NCBI GenBank assembly: GCA_025506515.1
Contig: CM046443.1
Span: 91,962,849 to 92,026,848, forward strand
Direction of reading: 5' to 3'
DNA from: Flaveria trinervia
Taxonomy: Eukaryota > Streptophyta > Magnoliopsida > Asterales > Asteraceae
DNA: 64,000 nucleotides
Shown: piece after piece, positions 33,166 to 45,112 of the stretch
How the letters are laid out: each line of letters starts with the position of its first letter
Numbering within the stretch: position 1 is the first letter of the stretch
Position numbers and translations under genes: made by a program
The notes under the pieces: model-generated
What the model was told of the DNA's origin: nothing
Seen by the model: the letters and a program-made list of their open reading frames with translations, nothing else
Databases searched by the model: none

Positions 33166-33818
33166 CTTGTAAAATCTCGTGAAAGCCATTATTTGATTAT
33201 TTAAAGTAATTTAAACGGGTCATTTAATACTTTTCAAATTTGAGAGACTTTATAGTGAGACGAGCGCAAATACACAGTACACCATCTTCGATCATATTCA
33301 TCATAAACAATCAAAGATTTTCATGTGATTCTACTCAATCTGCTCTTGTTATCGATTCTGAAACCACATTTGTATCGGAAACAAGGTGAAATTTCCATAA
33401 AAATTTTAATCAAGACCTAAGTTTCAGACTGTTAAACCTAATCAAACAATGAACCAACTGATAATGAAGAACATAAAAACATGTCTTATTGATATAACAT
33501 AATACACCTTTTCGACTTCAATGAGCATGCAAACCAATAGAAATTCTTCTCATCATGAAAACCTTGATATTCATGTTGGTTGTAAGAGCAAAGCATGATG
33601 AAAAATGAAAACTGTTTAACAAATCAATGAAACAACATCTCATTAATGGTTCAAACATAGAAACTGTGATTGTTGAATAACAAACTCACCATTTGCTATG
33701 ACAACAATGAAACAGAAATTACAAACGTTTATCCTTGACCATTTAAAGTCAAACTGATAAATGATACACATAAGTTTTCATCAAAAAAATTGACACACAT
33801 GTCTCTTGTGCATATTAC
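33166..33818 (+). other. C2 spacer, last part before the extra ORF
   Basis: AT-rich, no ORF of note. It may hold the leader or splice sites for expression of the extra ORF, but I cannot point to one. Confidence 0.4.
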
Positions 33819-35090
33819 ATGGCAAATCTTTCATGGAGCAAGCTCCATAATGTCAGCGGTTATTTAAACCTTGATGTGCCTAAAGCTGAAAGACTTAGAG
33901 ATATGATCAGATTCTTATCTACCACAAGGGTAGCCTATGCTATGATTGTGAGACCCACCATCTATGAGAATCTCATCAGGTCCTTCTGGAACTCAGCTGA
34001 GGTAATTGAAGTTGATGGTGTTAGAACATTGACTGGGAGAATTAACAAGGATCACACCCTGAGCATCACTGAAGATTCTGTTAGAAGATGCTTACAATTT
34101 GGTGATGATGCTAATGCACCTCTGGAGCTGGATGATGAAGAAATAACCACATTCTTTGCTGAAATTGGTTATGGAGGATATGAAGCAAAAAAAATTGTTA
34201 AAGGATTGGTTGATCTACCTTGGAGATTCCTAATTCATATGTTTCAACACTGCCTACCCAAGAGAAAGACAAGATGGAATGACATTCCAGTCATCACATC
34301 CTCAACAATCTATGCTCTCTACTCAAACAGGCCATTCAACATGTCTGCCTATGTCTTCAATGGCATGATTTCAAACATTCAAAAGGGGAGAAGATACAAG
34401 TTCTTGATGTATCCAAGATTCATTCAGTGCATGATCAATGAATCATTCCCTGATATTGCTAATGAAGGACCAATGCTTGATATTCCTCACTATGATGCAA
34501 GATCTTACAAATACATTAAGAAGAGGGATCCAAGAAACTTTTACAGTGGGGCTCACTCACCTCTTCTTCCATGGATGATTCAGCAGATAAATCAAGAAGT
34601 TCAAGGACAAGAACAAGCTGCTGCACAACCAACACCACAACCAACACCATAACCATCACCACAACCAACACCACAACCAACACCACAACCAACACCACAA
34701 CCAACACCACAACCAACACCACAACCAACACCACAACCAACACCACAATCAACACCACAACCAACACCACAACCAACACCACAACCACACCACAAACAAC
34801 ACCACAAACAACACCACAACCAACACCACAACCAACACCACAACAACACCACAACCAACGCCACAAACAACACCACAACCAACACCACAAACAACCCCAC
34901 AACCATCTCCAATATCACCTCATCATCACTCTCCAATATCACCACATCATCACTCTCCAATATCACCTCATCATCACTCTCCAATATTACCATCTCATCA
35001 ATCACCAACATCACCATACCAACCTTTGCCCACCCATGATTACACTGCTGAATTGGAGGATCAACTAGTGCTTCTAAAGCATCAAAATCA
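33819..35090 (+). pseudogene. C2 extra ORF (Sirevirus ORF3/env-like), N-terminal part
   Basis: The open frame 33819-34652 gives 277 residues: MANLSWSKLHNVSGYL..., with the conserved stretch RPTIYENLIRSFWNSAEV, an EDSVRRCLQFGDDA segment, an LPWRFLIHMFQHCLPKR stretch and MYPRFIQCMINESFPDI. Similar ORFs occur after pol in plant Sireviruses and are sometimes labelled env-like, sometimes wrongly as synaptobrevin/longin proteins in Asteraceae annotations. No signal peptide or clear membrane helix is visible, so an envelope role is not supported here. It ends in a (PTPQ)n minisatellite with TAA at 34650-34652 (fits CAA). A second repeat codes SPISPHHH three times (34905-34985). Confidence 0.75.
34620..34905 (+). 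repeat. 12-bp minisatellite in the C2 extra ORF
   Basis: More than 20 units of CCAACACCACAA. In the ORF frame it codes Pro-Thr-Pro-Gln repeats. Irregular units near 34785-34850 shift the frame and turn it into Thr/Asn repeats. Confidence 0.9.
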
Positions 35091-37997
35091 TCTTTAGATG
35101 AGGAGGATCGTCATACTCAAATGCCTATAAAGAGAGCAACTTCTGAGACTGTTCCCTCAGAAAGCTTTCTGAATCCAATAAAAACAGGCCTGATGAAAAA
35201 TATGAACTTATATCTGAGCTCCTACAAAAGGGGAAAGGATGGAAAGGATTTTAAACAGGAGAGCTAGACTCATTGATGACAGAATTCTAGAGCTTGATGA
35301 AAAGGAGAAAGATTAAAGGAGATTAAAGAAAAACATGAAGCTAAAAACAAGGAGAAAGAGAAAGAAATTGAAAACTTAAAAGCTGCACTCAATCATTCAA
35401 GAGAAGAAGTGAGTGGCCATGTTGACATTCTTGCCATTCAAACCATAGCAATGGAAGAACAAGAGAACATTATAGAAGAACAAGCTAAAATCATCTCTAA
35501 TCTTGAAAATGAAATTCATAGCCAAAACAAAAGGATCTTTGAACTTGAGCTGATAATTGAGATTCAAAGAAGTGCAGTGGCTGATGAAAGGAAAGATACA
35601 CAAGAAAAGGTTGATAATGATGAGAACCAGTCTGCCTTTGACAATGAAGAACAAGAAGAAGATACAAGTCAAACAAAGAATGAGGAACAAAGTCTAGAAA
35701 TGGTGCTTTATTCTGGGCAATCAGAGGCCACTCAGACTGAGAAAAATGAATTTGAAGAATTGATCAATGCTATGGATAGTTTTTCTTGAGAAGAATTCAC
35801 AATAGATGAAGATTTTTGGGACTTTGTTGTAGACCAAAAGACCACTTTTGAACCTATTGTAGTCATTCCCAATCTCGTGTTCCTTTGGAGAAAGAGTTAA
35901 GCATGCAGATTGTCCCTGTTATGTCACTAACTGAAGAACATAAAGAAATTATAAGAGAAATGTGTGAAAAGGAAAAAGAAAAAGAAAAAGAAACAAAAAA
36001 AGAAAAAGAAAAAGAGAAGGAGGAAATAAAAGTTAATGTTTAAGAATAAACCACACCTGAAAAAATGTCTAAAGGGATTGAAAAGGCTGAAACTTCAAGT
36101 CTAGAACTTCAAACATACTTAAGAAAGAGAAAATATCTAGCTGAAAAGGCTAAGGGTAAAAGACCAGTGGTTGAAGAAGAAAGTGTTAAGAAATAGAAAG
36201 ATGATCCAAAAATCCTGGCAACAATAGTTGAATTTATTGAAGAACATAAGCAGGTTGAAGCTCAATTAAAGAAACAAGCTGTTACCATTGATCTAGAAGA
36301 AGGAGAGATAGTTGGAGGTTATGATGCTACAAAGGATGTTGATATGGACAGTCCATTGAAACCTAAAAAATCAGTTGAAGAAATGGTATCAAAGGCTCAA
36401 ACTGATGATTTAATGATAAAAACTATGTTTTTGACCAATCATGGGTATGATCCAGATGAAGTCTTTGGGATGACCTATGAAGGAATGAAGGAAGAGGAAG
36501 AAAAAGTGAGAAAGCTGCTGGATCCAAGTGTTGAAACCGAGTATGAGAAATCAGTAATTAGAAAGGATTATGTACCAAAATTGCCTCCCATGAAGAATTC
36601 AACTACAACTAAGTATGAAAGATCTTTTTCAAGGAAGGCTCCTCTGCCTAAACTGTCATCTATGAAGAAATCATCCCCAACTCCTGAACCACTATTTCCT
36701 GATCCTTATAGTATGTGAGATAAGGAAATGAAGGATTACCTCACCAGTCAAGGCTTCACCAAAAGAAAATTGGCAAACATGAAGACTAACTCACTAAAAT
36801 ATGCAACACTTAGGTTAATAAATGAAAAGAAAGAAAAGTTAAAGAAGTTAGAAGAAGAAGTGCTCAATCAAAAGCCAAGATCAAGAGTCTCTACACAAGA
36901 CATGAATCTTACTCATAAAGATCAAGACTATCTGGCACCTGTTATTCATAAATATCCAGAGTGATTTGTTGAACCCTCCTAACTGAAACTTCAAGAAGGG
37001 TTGACCACTGCTGAGATGATCAGAGGTGTATCTACTCCAAAAGGCAAAATAGACCAGAAAATTATTGGTTGGAAGTATGATAGTTCATGGAATATGTTTA
37101 TGGTTAAAAGGATCTCTGGTCTAGTGCAATTTTTACAGAGTACTCTGCTCTGGTAAATGCACTTGAGATTCATGACTTGAAAGAACTGGCTAATCTGGAG
37201 CTGATCAACCATAATGCCATGTTTAGAGGATATGAATTTGAAGGTATACTTAAAATGTTTAAGAGAACCAACAACTTCAATTCATTAAAAGCAATATGTA
37301 TGATAAAAGACAAAACTTTCAAGAACCCTCTGGAGATGAAACAGACAAAACCAGCTGAAGAAGTAGTGTTTCCAGAACTTAGAGTGAAACCTACTGAATC
37401 ATTAAAAAGAAAAATGGTGGTTGGTACAAATTCCTCAACACAAATCTCAAATGTTTATTATGATGAGAAGACCTATGAATTGGTGATTGAGAGGAAGTGG
37501 GGAGGCAAAGAAGGTGCTGAAATTAGATTGTTCAGTGGCTATGAAGTGAGACTATGGATCAATCATATATCCAATACATATACACAAGGCACTTCAGAGA
37601 GACATCAAACAAATTGGGTCAAGAAGATCTACATTTCTTTCTAAAGTGTATCAAAATATTGAAGATGGCTTATGATAAGATTACTGCAAAGAGGGAGAAA
37701 AGGAAGAAGAAGAAGACACCTTTACAGTTGGGCAACATTGTCAAACTTGAAGTTGATGTAGATGGTTCTCTTTTGATTCACAGGGATGGGCTATCTACAG
37801 TGTCTATTTGGGAACCAATCTCACTAAAGAAACTACCACTTGAAGCCATTCATAATATGAGCAGAATGAAGATTCATGTACTAAGCAAGGATAAAATGTC
37901 AGATGCTCAAGATTTTGTTAACATGATCAAGGTAATTTTGGATCCAGGTCAAGCAGCACCTTTTACACCACTAGAAGACCCATCAGAATGCTCATAA
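35091..37997 (+). pseudogene. C2 extra ORF, charged coiled-coil and C-terminal part
   Basis: Fragments of one long ORF in all three frames. At 35409-35789 there is a coiled coil (IIEEQAKIISNLENEI...). At 35930-36040 a Lys/Glu run (KEKEKEKE) is coded by GAAAAAG repeats. At 36344-36964 a Lys/Glu-rich part includes the repeated KYERSFSRKAPLPKLSSMKK/EKSVIRKDYVPKLPPMKN units. At 37177-37644 there is a mixed segment (YDEKTYELVIERKWGGKEGAE), and 37554-37997 ends FVNMIKVILDPG. No catalytic motif recognised. The C-terminal parts at 37400-37990 are the most ordinary in composition and may be a folded domain of unknown type. Confidence 0.6.
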
Positions 37998-38043
37998 CAT
38001 CATTCACCTCCCACACATTGAAGAAAAATAAGTTGTATAATCC

Positions 38044-38056
38044 TTAGAGGGAGTAT
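38044..38056 (+). other. C2 polypurine tract
   Basis: TTAGAGGGAGTAT directly before the 3' LTR. Copia elements usually have GGGGGAG here, so this copy is weakened. Confidence 0.75.
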
Positions 38057-38766
38057 TGTTGCACCCTGAAAGGATCATACATGCCAACTCAATGGGTGAT
38101 TTGATGATTGCTCTACTAGAATCCCTTAAGTCCAAGAAGAAATGCAGATGAAAATTCTACTAAGAAAAAGAACAAGTGTTGTCTTTCGCATTTGTCAATG
38201 CGGAAGACATAATGCAAATACGGACAAGTATTTGCTCTTCCGCATTGACAAATGCGGAAGACTAAAAGTTAATGCGGACAAGACTTTGCTCATCCGTATT
38301 AGGCAAATGCGGATGACCGAACAAATACGCATAAGTATTTGTTCATCCGCATTAACCAATGCGGATGACCAACATACTAATGCGAATGATCAAGTGAAGA
38401 AATGCTGATCAAGTTAACTCATCCGCATTTGTGAATGCGGATGAATAAGCAAAGATGCGAATGAAAACTTAGACTAGTTCTGATGTAATAGTTCAGGGGT
38501 AGTTTAGTCATTTTGTAAAAGGCATCTTGTCTGCCTATAAATAGAATAGATAACCTCGTACCTGAGGTGACGGCTGATAGACATAGAGAATTTTGTTGTA
38601 ATTATTTTCTGTAATTTATCAACTTTTATATATACAATACAAAAGCATTTATGAGTAATTTTCTTGCATTGAATGTTCTTTGATTGTTTGTTTCCGCCAT
38701 TCGATCACTGACTTGATTACCATATACGATTCACAATAAGAATCTCAATCTTACTCAACCTAGTCA
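38057..38766 (+). repeat. C2 3' LTR
   Basis: Same ends as the 5' copy (TGTTGCACCC ... CCTAGTCA), with the hairpin cluster preserved (for example TCGCATTTGTCAATGCGGA near 38188) and TATA at 38536-38543. Followed by AACAA. Confidence 0.95.
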
Positions 38767-38771
38767 AACAA
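38767..38771 (+). repeat. Target-site duplication of C2, right copy
   Basis: AACAA, identical to 24242-24246. Confidence 0.9.
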
Positions 38772-40660
38772 GAATACTTGATTACAAAACAGAGATGGTT
38801 GAAAAGTTGAAGTTATTGAGAATTGTTTCACATTTAAATATTGAATTCGGAGAAACTGTTGACGAAGACTGTAAAGCTTTGAGAGTTGACAATGATGGTA
38901 AACCGGAGTCTGTAAGAACCGATGATGATAAGGCTGGAAAAGCTGATAACAAAAAGAAAGAATCTGAGGCTGATGAGATGCTAAAAGTCAAAGCAAAGGA
39001 ACACCAAGAATCGCAAGGGTTTGTAACTATGAGAAGATTTTAGCCGCAAAAAGAACTATCATAGGTCTTCCATATGACACTCTTCGGGATATGTGTTCTT
39101 CATCTTGCAAAAACCGGTTATTTGGGATTTATAAGGCAAAAATATTGTTATTAGAAAATGTGAAAGAATTAAAAAATATCAATCAGGAATTAAAGAAAAA
39201 TAAAATTGTTTTTTCAAGAAAACTTAATGAAGCATTTGCTGAAAATGATCTTTTAAAAAGAACCATTTTGGAGCGTAATGTTGAAATTAATATTTGGAGA
39301 GAAATGGTAGTTTTAGCTCAATTTGAAACGACATAGTTTCAAACAAAGCCTGATAAATGGGCTCTTTCATGTATGAAAAAAGATGAGTTTATTGCTAAAC
39401 AACAAAAGGCACGAGTAAAACATGGGATTGGATATCATTCAGATGGTGAAATTGTATTTATTTCAATTCCACCTCCATATACTCTATGTTATTCTCCAAT
39501 TCCAAAACTTCATCCAATAAATGATTTAATTGACAGAATACTAACAGTTTGCATGCAGGTTTAGCAGGAGTGAATCTTAAAGAGGTGCTAGATGATTATG
39601 ATACTACAATTGGTATGGGATACAATAAACCGAATGCTAATAGTCTAAATAATAATTGTTCAGTTCTGGTTGTTTATAATTCTATATCTACTGTTTCTTC
39701 TAACTTTTTTGACAAGTTTAAATTAGGTGAAATTCCTACCTTAGAGCTAGTCAAGAGTGTGAAAGAAGAGATAAATCGGGAATGATCTAATCATCAGGCT
39801 ACAATAATAGCAACACATCATATTCATATCAATCAAGATCCATTGGAAGTAGAACTGTATACGAGACTGGACAAGCGCAGATGATGAATCAAACACAGAG
39901 GACAGTGTCGGTTCCTCAAAGATCAAGATATCATCTGAAATTGTCAGGTCTTAAAAGCTTCTAACAGTTAAATCAAGACCAATACGGATCTCTTCTCTAA
40001 CTGCAAAACAACCCAGTCAATCAGTGAAGATCTCACTCCCTGTTCAGCATAGCAAACACCAAAACAAGCAAAAAGGTGTAACAAACTCAAAGCAATCTCC
40101 ACTTCCAAATACTTCACATGGGTCAGTCAAGCATCAAAAGCCTTTCAAGGCTTGTTTTGAGTGTGGAAAAGAAGGTCGTGTGTTAAAGAGGTGTCCTCAA
40201 AGACTTGCTCAGGATGGTAAAGACGAAACGAATTGCTTCTTTAGATGTAAGTCTACAAAGAATGTTCAAAATGAAAAACGCAATACGGGTTGCTTCTCTG
40301 GTTCAAAAGGTAAAAAGCACACATCTTTAAATAGTTGGATAAAAAAAATCATTCGTCCAAACCTTTTCATGTGAAGCCGATTTCACATGATTTAAAGATG
40401 AAAGTGACCAAAGTTTCAAAACCAAATTATTTTTCTTCCGGTCTTAAACAAAAAAGATTTCCAAATTAAATTCATTCAAATCCAAATTAATTGAACCAAA
40501 AAAATTTTGAAAAATTAAAAAGAAGGATAGAACAATCCCTAATTGTTTAAACGATTATGTGCCAAAGCAGGTTGCTTATATTGATGAAAAAGGAATACCC
40601 TAGACTACGATGGTCGGGACTCCCCTTTCAAACTATTCTGTTTATGAGTGCAATAACAAT
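38772..40660 (+). pseudogene. gag: C4 gag (second part) and start of pol, decayed
   Basis: It continues the C4 gag after C2. Fragments: MVEKLKLLRIVSHLNIEFGE (38795 on, charged), a coiled coil MCSSSCKNRLFGIYKAKILLLENVKELK (39091-39336), GIGYHSDGEIVFISIPPPYT (39420-39480, the gag landmark), then a knuckle CFECGKEGRVLKRC (near 40152) with Arg instead of the zinc-binding His. EKGIPRTTMVGTPLSNYS (40590-40640) corresponds to NGKPKTIMAWVPYSN of C2, just before protease. Stops and frame changes throughout. Protease onward is unrecognisable. Confidence 0.7.
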
Positions 40661-42547
40661 TCAAGAGGTCTGTTGATAATTCGGTTCACTAACAGAGATT
40701 GTTCCTAATTCAATTTGAGGCGGAACATACAGGTTAAGGTCATGGTATTTTATTCACAATCTGGATTATATTTGCACAATCATAGTTCTCACTTCATAGT
40801 CACTGCATATTTCTTGATAATTCATTCCTTATCTTGATATCAGTGTAGTTTGGAAGATCTTCTTTGGTAAATTTCTATTTTTGCATTGTTTTATAAAAAA
40901 TATAAAAAATAATAATTTAATATATAAAAAAAGAAAAAAAAAAAGAAAAGTGGTTTGCAAAAATATAAAATTAGGTAGAAGTATAAAAAAATTCAATAAA
41001 AATACCAAAAAGAGAACTAAAAACTTGATTCAAGATGACTACGAAATAATTGTATATCATCTTGAAATGCTTGTTCTTGTATGACTTGTGTTTAAAAATG
41101 AGAAATGATAGTAACTAATGCTATTATTTGATATCACATCTAATGGTTAATTGAAAATTTAACAATCAAATAGATTTGTTAATGATATGCTTGGTAGGCT
41201 TAGCCTAAAGAATAAAGTAGAGAGCAACATAATGATTTAAATTAAAATCTATGCTTAAAAATGTCTTGATTTATGCAATCTTTTTGGTCTGCATGAAAAC
41301 TGAGTCTCGACAAAAATTAGATTGAGAATTGATCTTTCACCCACCCCGATATAAATCATATAAGCCATATTTTGAGTCATGTTAAGTAATTTATGTGTCT
41401 TGTGTTTGTGTTAATCTCCTCTGTTGTACGGAAGTACTGACTGGAGTGATGATCTCCTTTGTTGTATAATAGTACTGACCTGGAGCTCTAATAGGCACAC
41501 GATTAAATGGTCATCTCTTTTGTTATACGTGAGTATAGACCTGGAGCTCTCACCATTTTGTTTTAAGTAGTGTCATATCATCTAAACAATGAATTCATCA
41601 TAGAATGAAATATTCAGATAATAAGCACTTGCACACTAATGCACAAGCCTTGCTCTATAAAGATCATAACCAAATTCAAGAAATCCTGAGGTTGGGTGAG
41701 GATTTTTGCCAATTGATTGTGGGGTCCTAGCATTCTAAAGTACTTAATCGAACCTTAATGAATCATCAGTTGCTTGTTAAAAAAGTTATGGCATGGGTTT
41801 AAATGGACAAACATATCAATAATCGTTATTGATCTATTTGAGAATTTCAAAATTTTTCGAAGAATGTGATTAGATTTTGTTATCTGTGTGATCTCATTGC
41901 TTGTTGATGATTAAATTTATCATTGTGCTAAAGTATATCTTGAGGATGTGATCTCATGATCGATTCAGTTTTCGGTAATTAAAAATTTATAATCACAATA
42001 TAAAAAGAAATAATAATAATAATAATAGTAATAATAATGATAATAATAATAATAATAACAACAAAAATTATAATAAATTTTCATTTCAAAATTCTTTTAG
42101 GTCTTCCATATTATGTTGATACAATTTTATCATTTTTCATACATTATCAACGTAAATTGTCACAAACGAACACGGGTTCGTTTGTTTTCACACACAGATA
42201 AATGCGGGTTTATTTTGTTAAAATGAAATGATCTAATTAGAAATGTCGAGATTATGTTTGTGAATATGTTTTTGATTTTTGCTGTAAGTGATGGCTGATC
42301 ATCAGTTGAGCAGTATACCTAATCAGAGAACCTGTTCTACAAGTTTGCAGAAGATACTAAGCTAGGAATCCTCCTCCTACATCTTCTGAAGCACTCAAGA
42401 TTAGAGATTTTGGAAAACTATTCCAATATCCTCATAAATGATGAACTAAAAAGGGAGAACATATAAATAGAGGGAGCCTATGAAATGAATAATTTTTCTC
42501 ATCAGATTCAGAAAGCTTCAATTTGAAGATCTTTCTAATGTTGATTT
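40661..42547 (+). other. C4 post-pol remnant, pol deleted
   Basis: From 40700 to 41100 AT-rich DNA with an A-rich run (40915-40950). At 41180-41225 GATATGCTTGGTAGGCTTAGCC matches the post-pol spacer of C2 (31998-32020), so nearly all of pol is missing between about 40700 and 41100. At 41410-41560 there are three copies of an ATCTCCTTTGTTGTATAAGTACTGACCTGGAGCTCT-like unit (in substance). An (AAT)n microsatellite lies at 42010-42060. At 42455-42470 ACATATAAATAGAGGG could be a TATA box of LTR remnant sequence. No ORF supported. Confidence 0.5.
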
Positions 42548-43576
42548 TGTCACACCCCAACCTTGACGGTGGAATCGTCAAGATGTGAGGGTTAAGATTG
42601 TTCAGAGCCACATAACGCTATATTTAAATGTAAATATTCAAATTATAAGTTTCAAAAGAAATTACAAACATAAGTCTCAAACATGAAATAAGTTCAAACA
42701 TAACATAACAAAATATATATTTTTTATTTCATTAACTAGGTCCAAGTCCTAGATTATTGCAAGCTTCAAAAGTTCACTTTAAACTTAAGGATTACCTCAA
42801 ACATGATAAAAATAAAAGTTCAACTAAAATAGTTGGTGAGTTTCCAAGGTTTTCATACATAATATGATAAGGTTACAAGTAGCAATTCATGTCATAGGTT
42901 ATAAGTTAGTAAGGTTATAGAACATATATCGTTACAACCAAACCTCGACATGATTACAAGTATATAAGATTGGCTAAGTGTATTTGGTTCCCATGATGAA
43001 CAAGCGTACGTCATCAGGAGCCGTCAATACCTTGGCTTTAGCACCAAATAGGTTTATCAGGCCCAAAGATCTAAGACGTCGCTAGGCTAGCAATAGTTAA
43101 TGATTGTAAATAAGCTATGTATCTCATATAATCACTTACAACACACAAATAACCGTGAAAAACATAAAAAGGGCAAGGAAACTCACATGGCAAATAAGTA
43201 TAAGAAATGATGATTATTAGGAATATAATAGTAAATGTTCCCGCACAATCCTTCCCAAGATACCTAAGGATATATACATTTCAAGTTTAAGTTTACTAAC
43301 AAGTTTAACGATTTAACGGGATGCTAGGGCTTCAATTGATATTTGGGGGTTTCAATAACTAAATAAATAAAATAGTATAGTTGGTTATGTTTTGATTCGG
43401 TGAAAATATAATATTCAAACATTTTATTATAGAACAATGAATAGAATCGTAGGTAGTAAAGTTTAAATAATCTTTTATACATTTGTTTTAAAAAAACTTA
43501 TGATTTAAACAATTGTATTTAGATGACGTTTGAATCAAATAATAATTTAAGGTTTTAAATCATTATTTAGAGTCTA

Positions 43577-43740
<164 letters not shown>

Positions 43741-43904
43741 AAAATAATCTAAATATAACTCTTGTTTTAAAATTATTCAAGAATATATTTATAGAAATTA
43801 ATAAAGTGATTTTGGAAATACACAAAAAAATTTAAAATTATTTTTACTAATTTTTAGAAATTATATATATTTAAAAACTTGAAAAAAAACCAAAAAGAAT
43901 GGAT

Positions 43905-43995
43905 TGAGGGTCCCCGGGTTCGAACCCGGGACCTCAAGTCCACACTGCACACATATTACTAGTAAACCAAAGCCTAAGCCGCGATGGTATTTGCC
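43905..43995 (-). other. tRNA-like segment with perfect 18-bp palindrome
   Basis: CCCGGGTTCGAACCCGGG at 43913-43930 is a perfect palindrome that contains a Pol III B-box (GGTTCGAACCC). On the minus strand it is preceded by GGCTTAGGCTTTGGTTTACTAGTA, loosely like an A-box region. It cannot fold as a full tRNA, with no matching acceptor stem seen. Probably a tRNA- or SINE-derived relic fixed in the LTR. Confidence 0.4.
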
Positions 43996-45064
43996 TTTTA
44001 AATATTATATATGAAACTAAACAAAAACCCCCAAATCCTTAAGAACCCTAGAACACAATCGATCAAATTGATCGTAAATTCGAGATTGTTGATGAAATTA
44101 ACCATGGGGCTTTTGTTCCCCTTGCTTAATCGATCACAACCATGTATCAAACTTACTTGGTTTCGATTGATTTACGGATTTGGAACTTGATTTCACTTCG
44201 ACGAACACTCGATGAAAAAGACTTGATTTTGTTTGATGGATTGTGTATTTCACAAATTGTGTGCACAGAGAGTTGAAAGGAATCGAGTGAAACCTTTCCC
44301 CTCTGTTAAATGGATTCAATTTAATTGATTCAGTCCCGAACGGCTTCATCTTTGGTTTCGCTTGCTTCGGTGACATTTCAATGATTAATTGTTTATTAAG
44401 CTTGAATTAAACCACACATTTCGTTTAGTGGTGATTACACGAGCGTTACTGTTCGTTTAAGTTGATTAATCATCAAGTTTTGTACGTTGAACGGTTAGGA
44501 ACCGATTGAGGTGCGCGTTTTTGGTTTGACCCTCTCCATTTCGAGCCTTAATGTTCAATTAAGTCATGGGTTCGAGTCCGAAATGTTTTCCCGAGTCATT
44601 TGGCACCAATTTGGGTCGAAATCGTGAAATAAACTCGTGTATAGGAGTTCACCGGCGCCGCGTCGAGCTGTGCCGGCCGGCGGCCAGAAAAGCGTGAGAG
44701 AGGGGGGGGGAGAAGTTCTTTGCTTTATTACAACTTTGGCCCCTGCAGTTTTTACTTTTTGTTATTTTATGTTAAAACCTTATTTTTAAAGTTTAAAAAT
44801 TAGCAAACAACCCCCTTAAATTAATCTATAAGTTTTAAACATATTACAATTTATTGTTATTATTTCATTATTATTATTATTATTATTATATTAATAGTGT
44901 TATTATTATTACAATTTTTGCTTTATTATCACTTTTGTATAATAAAAATTAGAGATAATAAAGAAATAAGCATGAGTAATCAACAAGTTTTATAAATGAC
45001 AACAATGATTCCTATAAGAATAAATGAAGTTAACTTTTAGTTAACAAAAATACGAGATGTTACA

Positions 45065-45077
45065 GTCTCTCCAACTT
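45065..45077 (-). other. T1 polypurine tract
   Basis: The plus strand reads GTCTCTCCAACTT; on the element strand this is AAGTTGGAGAGAC directly before the LTR start TGTAACATCTCG. Confidence 0.75.
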
Positions 45078-45112
45078 AAAAGAATTTCGTCCTGAAATTA
45101 AAAAAAATAAAA

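Larger units (their letters stand above)
24247..38766 (+). mobile_element. C2: complete Sirevirus-like Ty1/copia element, 14.5 kb
   Basis: Both LTRs (711 and 710 bases), PBS, gag, protease-integrase-RT-RNase H in copia order, a 2-kb spacer, a long extra ORF region of over 4 kb, polypurine tract, and a perfect AACAA duplication. Gag-pol has numerous stops and shifts and the RT motif is YVDA, so it is dead. LTRs differ by a few percent by eye, which suggests a moderately old insertion. Length is well above ordinary copia elements because of the spacer and extra ORF. Confidence 0.95.

Noticed and set aside
33819..34652. Host synaptobrevin/longin-like gene
   Set aside because: No longin or SNARE motif visible; position after copia pol and a parallel ORF in C3 show it is element-borne.
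34516..35068. Long ORFs on both strands over the 12-bp minisatellite
   Set aside because: They are the Thr/Asn and Val/Cys readings of the CCAACACCACAA repeat; only the PTPQ frame continues a real ORF.
43905..43995. Functional tRNA gene
   Set aside because: B-box only; no acceptor stem pairing or full cloverleaf could be drawn by eye.
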